Below are positions 41,501-53,311 of a DNA stretch of 64,000 nt, one piece after another. This stretch comes from Setoptus koraiensis (taxonomy: Eukaryota > Arthropoda), in assembly GCA_048013815.1 (NCBI GenBank), contig CM106585.1, positions 3,782,001-3,846,000 of the forward strand, written 5' to 3'. A program made the translations under genes and the position numbers. A model generated the notes under the pieces. The model was not told where the DNA came from and searched no databases. It worked only from the letters and a program-made list of their open reading frames with translations. Position 1 is the first letter of the stretch; each line of letters starts with the position of its first letter.

Positions 41501-44500
41501 ACACGAACGATCAGAATGTCTCTTGAGCTAGTCCGGAGCATTTTATTTACGTAATCCTCAAGCGGCCAACCGCGGGACTCAACCCCGGTGGAGATTAAGT
41601 ACCTTGCCATATCCAACGTCAGGATAGGTCGAAAGAGAGGGCCCCAAAATTTCAAAGGCTCTACTATTCTTCAGAGGACCTAGTGTGTCCATCATACTCA
41701 TCGCTGGTGACAATCGCAGAAGCCATGTAGCTTTGAAATGAACAGAGGAATTTTCACACAGAGAATCGGGCGATGAAAGTCATGACTTATGACGTGACCG
41801 GATCATGGGAATATTATAAATATACCAAAGAAAAAACAATTAACAAGCACCCAAATATTGCCAAATAAACTCTTTTTAGGCCAGCTAGAATTGACATGAG
41901 CCAAATGGATCAATGATGAAATTGAAACTGAAAAAACTGCTGCTCTAGTCAACCGATCGGAATATTTGGCCCAGATAATCAGCTATTTATTCTCAGCGAT
42001 CAAGCTAGATGGGCTTGAATGGGTTTGGGATCCCGAATCTACGTGATGCATGAAGAGCGGAGGCTCTACTTAATAAAGTCTAATTAATGCCATACGCAAC
42101 TTGACATTAAGCTGAACTATCCGATCATTAATTTTCCTTTGATGCACCTCGTTGTCAGCTCTTTGTCGCGAGCATCGAGGCCCATGCAAACTAGCTAGCG
42201 TTTCGTGGAAAGTCATGCTACTTTGCCAGCCAGACCGAGAGTGATTGTGGCGATGACGTCAATAGAATGGGAGCGCACGTCACTCAGCCATGTTAAATTT
42301 GTTAATTTAATAAAATATAATCAAGTGTGAAATCGCTCATCGTTTTTTCTGCTCGCCCAGGCCGCATCGACGTTGTGAAAGGGGTTTTGTGTATCGCTTG
42401 TGTTTTGTTGAAGATGTCATGCGGACAGGCACGTTTATACCGGTATAAGAATAACAACTGCGATTAATTCACTTCCTGTTTGTTTGAACAGCAGCCAAAA
42501 GTCACAAAACAATTTGTCAAACAGTTTCAACGCTTAGACGAAAAAGATATTTGTCCGGCAGCAAATCTTGTTTCTTGGCAAATCTCATCACCTGATCACA
42601 AGAAGCGATCAAGGTGGCTGGCCAAGAGCAGATAAGAAACGAAACGAAAGGAAAGGAACTCCATCTCTTGGTTGTTATCGTGAACATGATAGTGGTGCGA
42701 ATGAGACAAACGACGACGTGACCAACTTAAATAACCTGAATAACTCGAAGCACAAACACATTTCCTGGGGCCCGACAGTGTGGCCAGCTAAGCTATAGCT
42801 CTATGGCACTATGGCCAGCTAAAGTGTAACTGTAAATGTGATGTAACTACTCACACTATCGTAACGGTAGTGATGTGTGTTTGTTGCGCAAATGTGTGTG
42901 ACAAATAGCCAATTTAATGATGTTATGATCCAGTTACGTAACACACATTGCGCCATTGTCAAAGCCATTAGCAAATGTGTGTAACATTTTCAAATGAATC
43001 GAAGGCAACGTAACGCAACTCGCCATCAGCTCACTCTAGATAGTAAGTATAGACTATAGTGGCGGTTGCAGGTAAATGTAAAGGTCTATTGGTAGATGGA
43101 ATAGATTTGAGTAGCAAGATAGAGAGAGAGCCAGACAAGGGCAAAGGATATTAAATGTTAATTTTGCAGCGCGCCGTAAATTTAATTTTGACAACAAACT
43201 GCCAACAGACACGAGCCAGCCACTCTTCTCTGAGTTATTCCATCTAGATAGAGGCTCTTTGGGGCTCTCTTCGGGCACTTTCTTTTCTTTCGGCCCCTCG
43301 ATCCCTGGCTGGCCTCACTCGCCAATCACTCAAGTAGTAGTCTGGTTGGTCGAGATTCTGCTTATGCTATTCTTAGCCAGTCAGCCAGTCAGCTATTCAC
43401 TTGCTTTTAAATAATGTGTCTCATATCCATGCCCCTTTATTTGCAATGCGTCTCTCTCTCACTCTCTCTTCCTCGGATGATGTGGGCCTCTCTTCACTTG
43501 ATTGTGGCCAAGTACACTCAGGTACTCAAGCAAGAGATGACAATGGCAATGGCAACAACAACAACGCCAACAACAGCAACAACAACAACAGCAGCAGCAG
43601 CAACACCAACAACAACACCAACAAAAGTGGCATCCTTTTATCCGCTGCTTACATCCATAGAGCACCGGCATCATTTCGGTGGAAACGTTGCATTTGCATT
43701 GTGTGCAGCTTGGCAACATTGCAGATTTTTTGCTGTTGGCATCTTCTTTTTCGTACTTGCTATTTTGCAATGTTGCAATGTTGCAATAGGCGACCCAAAG
43801 TAGAAAATAGTCGCCGAGTGTGAGCCAATTTAAACTGGCTGGCACAGATCTTTTACTCAATTCAAATTGATTGGACACACTAGGCACTACATAACGAGAT
43901 ATAAAAAGATCAGCGCCAGTTTGATCTACTTTTCATCACTGATACCAGCCATTCGGATAGCTAACCATCCAGTTAGCCGGGCGGCCGGGCAGCCAGCGGC
44001 AGTGTAGTGATTGTCGCCAGCATTGTTGTTGGCGCTGCTGCTGTTGTAGTGGAAAAATTCAATTACACTTCGATTCTGGCGCCTCTCTCTCTCTCTCAAG
44101 AACGTGTTGCCAGCAACTCGCGCGCACACTATTGGACAATAGTTATGTAACTCTTCAATAGTGGGCTCGAAAACTTGATACGATGATCCAGTTACGTTGC
44201 TACAGAGATAGACAACAGCAACAATTCAAATCTGAATTCAAATTTAAATTCAAATGATCTTAAACTTCATCTACTCGCGCGGCTGCCGATGCGACAACAA
44301 TCTCTCTTATCTATCCATTGCATCACTCATTCATTCGCTGACTGGCCGGCCAGCCAGTGAGAGAAAATCTGGCTAGTTTAGTGAGCCAAACGGGCTGCCA
44401 GCTGGTCACAAGTTTGTCACAAGTTATATAAGCTCGTGTATTTGTGCACAAATGACAGCAACAAATCTGGCTAGCTGGCTGGCTGGCTCTCAAACGTCAG

Positions 44501-46912
44501 CCAGCCAGATTTGGGCCGCTAGCCGGCTGCAGATTAAACGGGGCGAAAGTGATCGAGATGCTCCCTTTTCATGACGCCCCCTCCCCCGCGCACCCATCTC
44601 GCGCCGTGCAGTCTAACCAAACAGCTGACGCACTGACAGATGATGGGCCCAGATGAGAGGGGGCCACGCAGCCAGAGATTACGTATGCAGAGAGAGAGAG
44701 AGACATGGATGTACTTATAGATTGTTATTGTCATCATTAACATTATTGTGTCGCAAGTGTAACCAATGGCGCAGAAGTTAATGAAAACAATAAGCATATT
44801 GCAATGGTATATTTGCACAACATTGACAGTGTCGGTCGTTAAATAGTGCGCCTACATGCATAACTGTTTTTATAATAAACATAATAATGATAATAATAAT
44901 AGTAATAATAAATGATTACCATGCTCGTCATTGCATAAGAAACTTGTTTCCATTGTTTCAGCCACTGTTCAGGGCGCCCTTCGACTGCCGCCACTGGGCT
45001 TAAAGAGAATGGCATTTCCGTTTTATCACAGATAAATCGCCGCTGTGTGTGTGTGTGTGTGTGTTTGCACATGCGACATGAGAAAAACTGCTCATTCGCC
45101 ATTCCAATTTCAATTTATGCCCCTTCGCTGGCCTCACTTTCACTTTCTGACAGCGCAACTGACGCGCTGTGCAGGCCGTAGATGAAACTCGTGCACAATT
45201 ACATAACTTATATAATTGCTATATGACTCACATAGCACAAGTAGCAGCGTTTGAGAGAGCGAGCCAACCAGCCAGAGAGAAAGATGTATTGTCGTGATCG
45301 AGATTTGGCAACTAGATAAAATAATAAATAATTTATTGTTGCTCTAACACACACACTGACTGTGAACTAGGCTGGGGCCAATGTGACGTAATCTCGCCAG
45401 TTGCGATCAACGTCACACTCGCAAGCTGCACGGTCCAGCCAGCGAGCGTTTCTATAAATGATATCACAGTGACTTGACCCAAAACACGAATCAATGCAGC
45501 TGGCATCAATTCTTTGTGCCCATTGTCAATTGACAAAACTTCACTTAAACCAAATTAGAGGGCCAAAAGAGAACGCTGTGCACGCATTGCTAGTTAATTT
45601 TCGCCCCATTCGCTCTGAAAAAAGTTCACATTTCGGCCACTGTCTCAAGTGGTAGCTCGTGTCACGACGGCATTGGGGCACAAGCACAGAATAAAAAAAA
45701 CACTGGCCCCATATTGATTTTGGACGCGCCTTAGCGAGCCGTTTGCGAGAACTACTGACCACTGGCAATAACATCATCACAATATCGGCGCCTCAATAGT
45801 TGCTGGCAACAGACCCAATCGGAATTGATTTCGGCGCCGCTCACAGTGAACGGAATCGCCGCGAATCGCTAAGAAATAAACTCTACACAACACTGACAAC
45901 ATTTCAGAACATTTCCGAACACTTCGCCCCATTTTTTGCCCCCTTTTCTGGCAGCCCTTTTTTGGCTGCTCCTTTTTTTTTCACATCACACACTATCTGG
46001 TCTGTCTATCTATACGTCTGTTTTATTGATGATGCACAGATTCGGCACAGATATGATGAGACTGAGCGATCTGGCCAGACTTTGGCCAGTGTGTGTAGCC
46101 GCTATTATTTACTCAACATACTCACTCACCGTAATATCAATATACCAAGGCGAATCAGCATCGCGCAACAACAACAGCAACACCAGATGGTGCAATGAAG
46201 GGCCCCAACCTTGTGCGGTCGTTGCGCTGTGATGAGCTATTAACTGAGCGTGTTGCATCACTTTCAGCTGGCTCATTCTGGCTAGCTCAATCAAATTGGC
46301 TGAGCCTCAGGAAATGAGGGGGGAGGGGGCAAGTCGTTGCGCAATTCAATTGTAACCGATATCAAAGGTTGGCCTGCAAAGATCTGTCTGTGTATATCGG
46401 CAGTGGCTGGCGTGTGAGTGTGTAGCAACACAAACTTGCTCTAAAAATCCCATCTGGTCATGAAATTTTCCCATCGCCAGCACTACAAATTTCCGCACAG
46501 TTCAACCTCTTTTTTTGCGATTATCCACTCATCATCATCATCATCTCCAATGCGAAGCTATGAGCGAGCTTGGCGAAAAAGAATTACTGGAAACGTCGAT
46601 CGAAAATACGTTCCAGTAGCTTTATTCAGAGCCGACTCTACAGACACCAGACTATGTCTGGTTGTCTGTGCGAATGGCATGATGTGAGAACATTTTTCGG
46701 CTGAAAAATCAAAATCATCATGGACAAAATTTACATTTCTCCGAAACTACAAACACTTTTATACACTTTCAACACTTTATTACACTTTTCCGAAATCGCT
46801 CGGATCGAGGCAATCAAATTTCAGGGCACGCTATACCGGATCAACTATTTTCCGAAATATCCAGGGCATGTAGAATAGAAACTTTGTATCGAATTGAGAT
46901 TCTTCTCTCCAC

Positions 46913-47100
46913 TTTCGGACGCTTTCGGACACTTTCGGGCGTTTTCGGACACTTTCGGGCGTTTTCGGACACTTTCGGACGCTTTCGGACACTTTCGGGC
47001 GTTTTCGGACACTTTCGGGCGTTTTCGGACACTTTCGGGCGTTTTCGGACACTTTCGGACGTTTTCGGACACTTTCGGATATTTTCGGACACTTTCGGAT
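46913..47100. repeat. 10/20-bp minisatellite (TTTTCGGACACTTTCGGGCG)n
   Basis: About nine copies of a 20-bp unit, itself two related 10-bp halves (TTTTCGGACA, CTTTCGGGCG). All frames stay open across it, giving repetitive artefact ORFs on both strands. Confidence 0.93.
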
Positions 47101-49885
47101 GCCAGCTTATGCCGTAACGCAAGGTACTTGCTCTGATTTCGGCCGGGGGCCACTAGAAGGCGCACCTGTTTGGGAAACAACTTGCCGGTGATTGTTGGTG
47201 GTGGCGGTGGTGGTAAGTACAAGCGCGCGCTCTTTTTCAATTGTACAATAATGAGACTAATAAGGGTCTAATGAGGTTTGAATGGCTAGGTCAATTGTTT
47301 GAGCGAGCGAGCGAAACATTGACGAGCTTGGCTGCCGCCTCTTTCATTGTTGGATGTTCGTTATCCGTTATTCGTTATTCGCTGCTCCTTATTAGTTGTT
47401 GGTTAGTTGCTATTCGCGTCCGGTCGTCTCGGCAAGATTCACACATTGCATCGCACAAATAGCGAGCAGCTTACACACATACACACAATAGAGGCGCCCT
47501 CACATAATAGCTTGCGATCGTTAGACCGGTTCCAACTGATTTATTAACGCAACTTGAGCTTAATAAAAGCAGCTTATAGATGGCTGCTATCTCTTTAATA
47601 CTTTGAACAATCTGGCGATCGAGTGCGCGCCTTTATGGCGCTATCGCTGCTGCTATAACGTACACAAATACGAATAGTAGATAGGAAATAGTGCGAGAGA
47701 CGGCCCCAATTGTGTGCAAATTCTTAGCCGAGGAGAAGGAAGCTCTACATGTGTGGGCGCGATTCGAAGCGCAGATGGCGCTGGTCTAGTGACGAGAAAT
47801 ATATTGACGATATTAGCATATTGGCATTTTCATATCCATAACATCAATTTGTTTTGTTCTCGTGTCGCCCATAGAGGGCAGCTCCCATAGGGCTCTCTAT
47901 GGCCCATAGACTATGGGCCATGGGCGCTCGTTACGTAACGGCCCTAACAATGCCAGCAGTGGCAGTGGCCACTAACTGAATTGAGGCCTGTATTTGTATT
48001 GCGCAACTCGCATAAAGTTTACTGACCATAATCATAATAATCATTGATCACACAACTGCAACAACACGCGCTCACTCGCAAGCTGGCCAAGCCGGACTGG
48101 CGCTAGATGATCTGATTGGGTCTTTGTTGTTGCTATTCTGTCTGGTGTCTATCTCGTCGTGATACCAACAACAACGTCGCGCAATTGATTTGGATTTTGC
48201 ACTTGTTTCAATGGGGCTGCAAAACGCACAATTTGAGACGCGTGCATGCTTGAGTAACGCGTATCATAAAGAGAGATAGAGAGAGAGAGAGAGACAGCAA
48301 ACAAAAACAACAACAAAACATCGCCCCTCGGAAATTGATATGTGCAGTTGTCTGGCCGGCCCGGCCCCAAACATAATACGCATGAGAAGCGGCCAGACTG
48401 GCACAACAATAAACGGCCACTGGCCACTGGCCAAATCTAATCCAAACAGTTCATCTTGAATCACTGCAAATACGATGAGTGGTCAGTCTGGCCGAGCAGC
48501 GGCAGTATGTATAAATATATAAATAAACGGACAATATGGATGGCGCAGATAATGTTGAAAATGATGCTGCAGAGCTCTCATTCCGCATCACCCGCAAGTT
48601 TCAAATTTCAAATTTTAATAAAGCATCGCGTAAATATTTATGGGCGCCCATTTTTCAATGTCGATCACAAGCGGCGGCTATCATTAGGCGGTGACCGCCG
48701 TTTCCAGTAACTGAATAGCACGCTGCTGGCCGTCGGTTGAAATAAATAGTGTTGAAAAATCGAACCGAGCCGAGCGGAATTTTCGCGAGTTTCCGAAGCT
48801 CAAGTCGAAAAATAACTAAGCCGCCGCTGACAATTGCCGCTGCCGCCATGGTTGCAAGCGGCCAGCCAGTGGCCAAGATATAACTGGCCCAGTTTCAATT
48901 GGCCAGTTCCAAGTGGCTGCAAGTGAGCGGGCCAGTCAGAGACAAACAACCGATAGTTAGTGGCGTGGGTGCGCTTATAAACAGTGTACACGATGTTTTA
49001 ATCAGTAATTAGGTCGCTTGATCGATATACTGACCAATGGGCGCTCGATAAGTGATGGAGATAGGCAGAAAAAAAACAAACAGACAAACAAACAAACGGG
49101 CCAACGGGCAGCGAGTATCTATATCTCGTGATTGATGCGTATTGATCGTAACGTAGTTTCGGCCGGTTATTTGGTCCATGGTTGCATGGCTGCTCCAAAT
49201 TGATCCATCGGTCTATTAGCTCACAATGTTGAGTTCATGTTCTCGCTGTGTCCATGCTCATGCTAACGAGCTGCCAGTGTCGTCGTTGTTGCCGCCAGTT
49301 GGTAAACAGTTGGTCGGACAGTGCAATTTAGACATAGCTGAGCAATCATCTCTTGACTCGAGTCTCGATAGCAGCTCAATAGTGCGGCTACAACCGCCAC
49401 TTCCGGTTGCTTAAATTGATTGGTTGTGTGCGCGCATTGTTAGTCTGCCTGCAATTGCAACTGTTGGCTTGTTGCGGCCGAACTGGGGCCAAACACCCAC
49501 TTGACACACGCACACACACACAGGGGATAAAACCAGATAAAGGGGCGCGTTGTGGCCAGAATAAACCGGGCCGAAAAAAGGTTTATTTGTAAGTTTGTTA
49601 TTGGTTTGGGGCCGGCCGATTAATAATTCCAGTTCAGCGGCGAACTCACATAGCTGGACAAATGGAGGCGCGTGGCAGTTCGGATCGAGCCGAAGCTATG
49701 CAACTACTTTTGTGGCAAAACCGAGGCCCGACCGGCCATCCAGAAACTATATCAATATCGGTGCCAATTCAATATGAGTCTGCGTAAATCTGTAGTCACA
49801 ATGTTGTTGTTGTTGTTGTTGTTGTTGTCGCACTGTCCGACAAGCTCGTGTCAACCTGGTGCAATTGCGTCACACCACCACACTA

Positions 49886-50000
49886 CACCGCATCGCACCG
49901 CATCGCACCGCATTGCACCGCATTGCACCGCATTGCACCGCATCGCACCGCATTGCACCGCATCGCACCGCATCGCACCGCATCGCATCACATCACATTG
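49886..50000. repeat. 10-bp minisatellite (GCACCGCATC)n
   Basis: About eleven copies with C/T variation at one site, decaying rightwards into CATCACATCACATTGC. Confidence 0.92.
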
Positions 50001-50421
50001 CGTCTCATAGCATCTCATAGCATCGCACAGCTAACACGTGGTCGTGCTCGTGGTGGCATCTGGTTAAATAACTCACTCACAGGTGACATTGACTGATGAG
50101 CTTCTTGTGAACAACCTGCAAACAAGCTGCCTGCCCTTGTGTGCCAATTGTTATTTGCTGTTTGCTCTCTTATCCCCAAGCCCCCGCTCCCCCCTTGAAG
50201 CCTTCAATCTCCCAATGTCCCAATCTTTGCTGGCGCCTCACTAACTGGCCTCACCGCGCAACCTGCGCTTAGGTACGAATGCTGCTGCCGCTTAGCTTTG
50301 CGCCTGTTGGCGCGGTGTGCGTGTGCGTGTTTTTACGCCTCAGGCAACCTGGCTGCTTTTGTTTGCCTATTATTATTGGTGTCATCTCAACTGAGCCAAC
50401 TCGCTCAAAGCTTGCCAAAGC

Positions 50422-50503
50422 GATCTTGCCAACGCGATCTTGCCAACGCGATCTTGCCAACGAGCTTGGCGAGTTAACATGGCGAGTTAACATGGCGAGT
50501 TAA
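50422..50503. repeat. two adjacent short tandem repeats (14 bp x3, 13 bp x3)
   Basis: CGATCTTGCCAACG repeated three times is followed by ATGGCGAGTTAAC repeated three times. The second unit resembles an inverted, altered version of the first (GCCAAC and GGCGAGTT). Confidence 0.75.
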
Positions 50504-52401
50504 CGCGCCACACGCGCAAAGTTGGCTTCTTATTCGTGTTCTGCTGATTCTATTTATTTGTTCGATTGGCTTCTTTCTCTCTGTCTCTCTCGCTCTCTCG
50601 ATCTTCTCTATTTATTCCATTCGGTAATGAAAGATAGTTATGGTTGCCATTAGCGACTTGTACATGTATCCTGCTATCATGATGGTTTCAGTTATATCTT
50701 GCCATTGCACACACTCACCACTTGTCACTGTATCTATTTTGCTCTCGTCCCGCCGTAATTCGCGCTACTCAACGTGCCCAACGAGCCCCAGCGGGCCAAA
50801 GCGCGCCCTCGCCCGGCCCAACGTGCTGACTCCTCAAACAAGAGCGCCAGCAACAATAAATAAGGTGCCGATATTATATAATATCATATATTGGTCAGTG
50901 GTTTGTGTGGACAGTGGCTCACAACATTGTCAGACATGGCAACAAATTAAAGTGTGACCTAGCGATTGCTTGCGATCGCTAGGAGAGAGAGAGAGAGAGA
51001 GAGGGAATTGGCGGGATTCAGCGGCCAATAATACCCCGCCAGCAGCCGCCAGTAGCCGCCAGTGTTGCCTAATTAACTGATTGACCGAAACGCGCTGCAG
51101 AGCGCCGGGATAATAAGCGCAGCTATCGAGACCCAAAGAGAGATTGTCAACACGATCGGCTGAGCCGAGCCAATTGTTTGGCGTGTATTTCCGCCACTTT
51201 CGGGCCACCGCCATTACTGGTGAACCGCTTTTGTGTAAGAGAATTGAAGCATGAAAGCGCCAATATTGAGCACATTTAGCTGGGCCCCCATTTTCGAGAT
51301 GCTTGCCAGTGGCGGCCATTGGCGCCGATTGGAAATTGGCGCCAAGCGGCGACAAGCGCGAGAGGCGAGCGACAAAAGTGATGCCTTCGTGATGGCGATC
51401 GTGAAAGAATCACCATCGAAGCCATCCAATGTGAGGCCCCAGCCCTAGCCGCATGTATACGTGTGTCCATTGTTGTGGCGCGTCGGTGACAATATGATTA
51501 AAACAACGGCAACAATCGCCCAACCTATTATGCTGTAATATACTTAACCTGTATAAACGGTTTATATATCACAACGTGCGCGCACGAGCAACAATGGCCA
51601 CAACAATCTAGCTTAACCATGGAACCATTATCACCGGACCCGTGGCTACCCCTACTGGCCCCTACCGCGACACGAGTGCGACGAGGGGTACGGGCTTATC
51701 GCACACAAGCTGCACGGAAACGGCGGCCGATAGGCGCCGATAACCAGCACCAACTATATTATGAGTCACGTGAAGCTCATCAGAGATTTTAAGCGGCTGC
51801 CCCCAAACCAAGGGCACTCGCTCAAAATTGGCCCCTCCAGCTTGCTGGCCCGTCTGATGCGTGGCGCCACTTTACATGTTGTGTGCCAAGTAATTTATAT
51901 CTCTCACGCGCCACTCAGTTGACCAAAAAGCTCACAAGCTCGATGTAATTATAATGGCTCGTTCGAGATTGTGAGCGTGTGTGTGTTTCATTAGACATGT
52001 CTAGACAGTGTATTGAATAGCGGCAATCGGATAACGCACACACGTAGGCTACAGGTAAGGGGATGAATTGCTCGTCTGGGTTAGTTAGTTAACGTCAGCT
52101 GCTGGCCGGGCGAGGGCCAGACCCTTGAGTTCAGTTTGGCTCATTTGGGTGGCTTCTTTTGTTAATAGTGGCGGACGCGACGTGTCACACAAATTAACGG
52201 AAACACTCAAGCGGAAAGACATGGAACAATGGGCTTTGTCCGCGAGGGGGCGACGCGCTTAAAAGCGGATCAGCCGATAGATGACAGCAGCAGCTGGCCT
52301 CAGGTGAGACAGAGACAGCGACAAGAGCGGATCGGCTATCGACCGATGCAAAGTTAGAGCATGCCAATTAATTTGCTTGTAACACCATAATCGCTACTTA
52401 C

Positions 52402-53311
52402 CTGAGCGCCTCGGAATTGATTGTTTCGCTGTTGGAATGCGACGAGTTTCTGCTCATATGCCTGACCAATTGACCCCGTTGGTCTCGCCAAGATATGGTG
52501 GCCGTGGTTGGCGTTTCGTCGTTGCCGTTTGTCACATGACCAGACGACTGCTGCTGGTGCTGCTGATGATGAAATTGACTTCCGGAAGTGGGTCTAGTGG
52601 GTGTGTGATGAACGGTGGCGGCCTGTCTTGGCGCGTTTGCGGCTTGCGGCGCGAAGAAGCTCATACAGTTGGGCCTAGTGGCCGAGTGATTGTGGCCGGC
52701 GACAGTTTCGGGTTGTTGTTGAGGGGCCCCCGTGGAATAATGATTTGTCTGATGCTGTTGTTGTTGTGGCTGATTGGCAGAAGAGGGCGCCGTAGCCGAG
52801 AAGCAAGCAAGCTGGCGCTTGTGGCCGACATTTGCGCCGCCGCCACTGCTGTTAATCATATTGTTTTGCGTGTTGTTGTTGTTGTTGTTGTTGTTGGCCG
52901 TTGTTGGTGTGGTGGTTGTGTAAGGCGGCGAATAGCCGGTTGCATAGGGTTGCATAACGGCCGACGATTGCGTAGATGAGGCAGGCAAATAACCAATGTG
53001 ACAGCGCACATTCTTGGCCGTTGTAAAATAACTGCGATTGTTCTTTTCTGGCTTCAATAATATTATGTAACATTTTGGAAAAAATAGCAGCACCAGTGCA
53101 AATAAAGCGGAAAAGCTTATGCACAAACACAATGCGGTGACCTTGTGATCGGAGCCAAAATATATTGGCACAAAGGCAATCCAAATAACCAGTGTCGTGT
53201 ACATGGTGGAACCGATGAATTTGGCCTCATTGAAATTCTCTGGCACGTTGCGGGTCTTGACGGCGTAAACGGTGCACATGGCAATGAGGAAAAAGTCGAA
53301 GCCCAGCGGTG
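52402..53311 (-). CDS. mGluR exon, TM5-TM7 and proximal cytoplasmic tail
   Basis: 910 nt: APLGFDFFLIAMCTVYAVKT, RNVPENFNEAKFIGSTMYTT, WIAFVPIYFGSDHKVTALCL, FPKCYIILLKPEKNNRSYFT, then an N/Q/T-rich tail with TISWRDQRGQLVRHMSR that parallels the conserved SVSW segment of mGluR1/5. It ends INSEAL plus AG at a GTAAGT donor. Read-through of the donor gives an immediate TAA, so a truncated-tail isoform is possible. Confidence 0.92.

Larger units (their letters stand above)
38534..52401. other. 13.9 kb without supported coding sequence
   Basis: If the 35-38 kb exons belong to the receptor this is one large intron; otherwise it is intergenic. 38.6-39.9 kb and 42.4-52.4 kb are GC-rich with microsatellites and minisatellites (46913-47100, 49886-50000, 50422-50503). 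39.9-42.3 kb is different: AT-rich, fewer simple repeats, with three near copies of TTCGTTGTTG/TTCGGTGTTG (41110-41230) and a minus frame at 41401-41655 that I cannot identify. It may be a decayed transposon. TTACGTAA is at 42934 and 47931. Confidence 0.5.

Noticed and set aside
43401-43887. Low-complexity ORFs on both strands (poly-N/T, poly-C)
   Set aside because: Driven by an AAC/AGC trinucleotide stretch. No ordered or conserved part.
46831-47240. Repetitive ORFs on both strands (VRKRPKVSE, FGRFRTLSG)
   Set aside because: These are artefacts of the 10/20-bp minisatellite, open in all frames.
52437-52979. 180-aa plus ORF
   Set aside because: Antisense shadow of the mGluR exon encoding the cytoplasmic tail.
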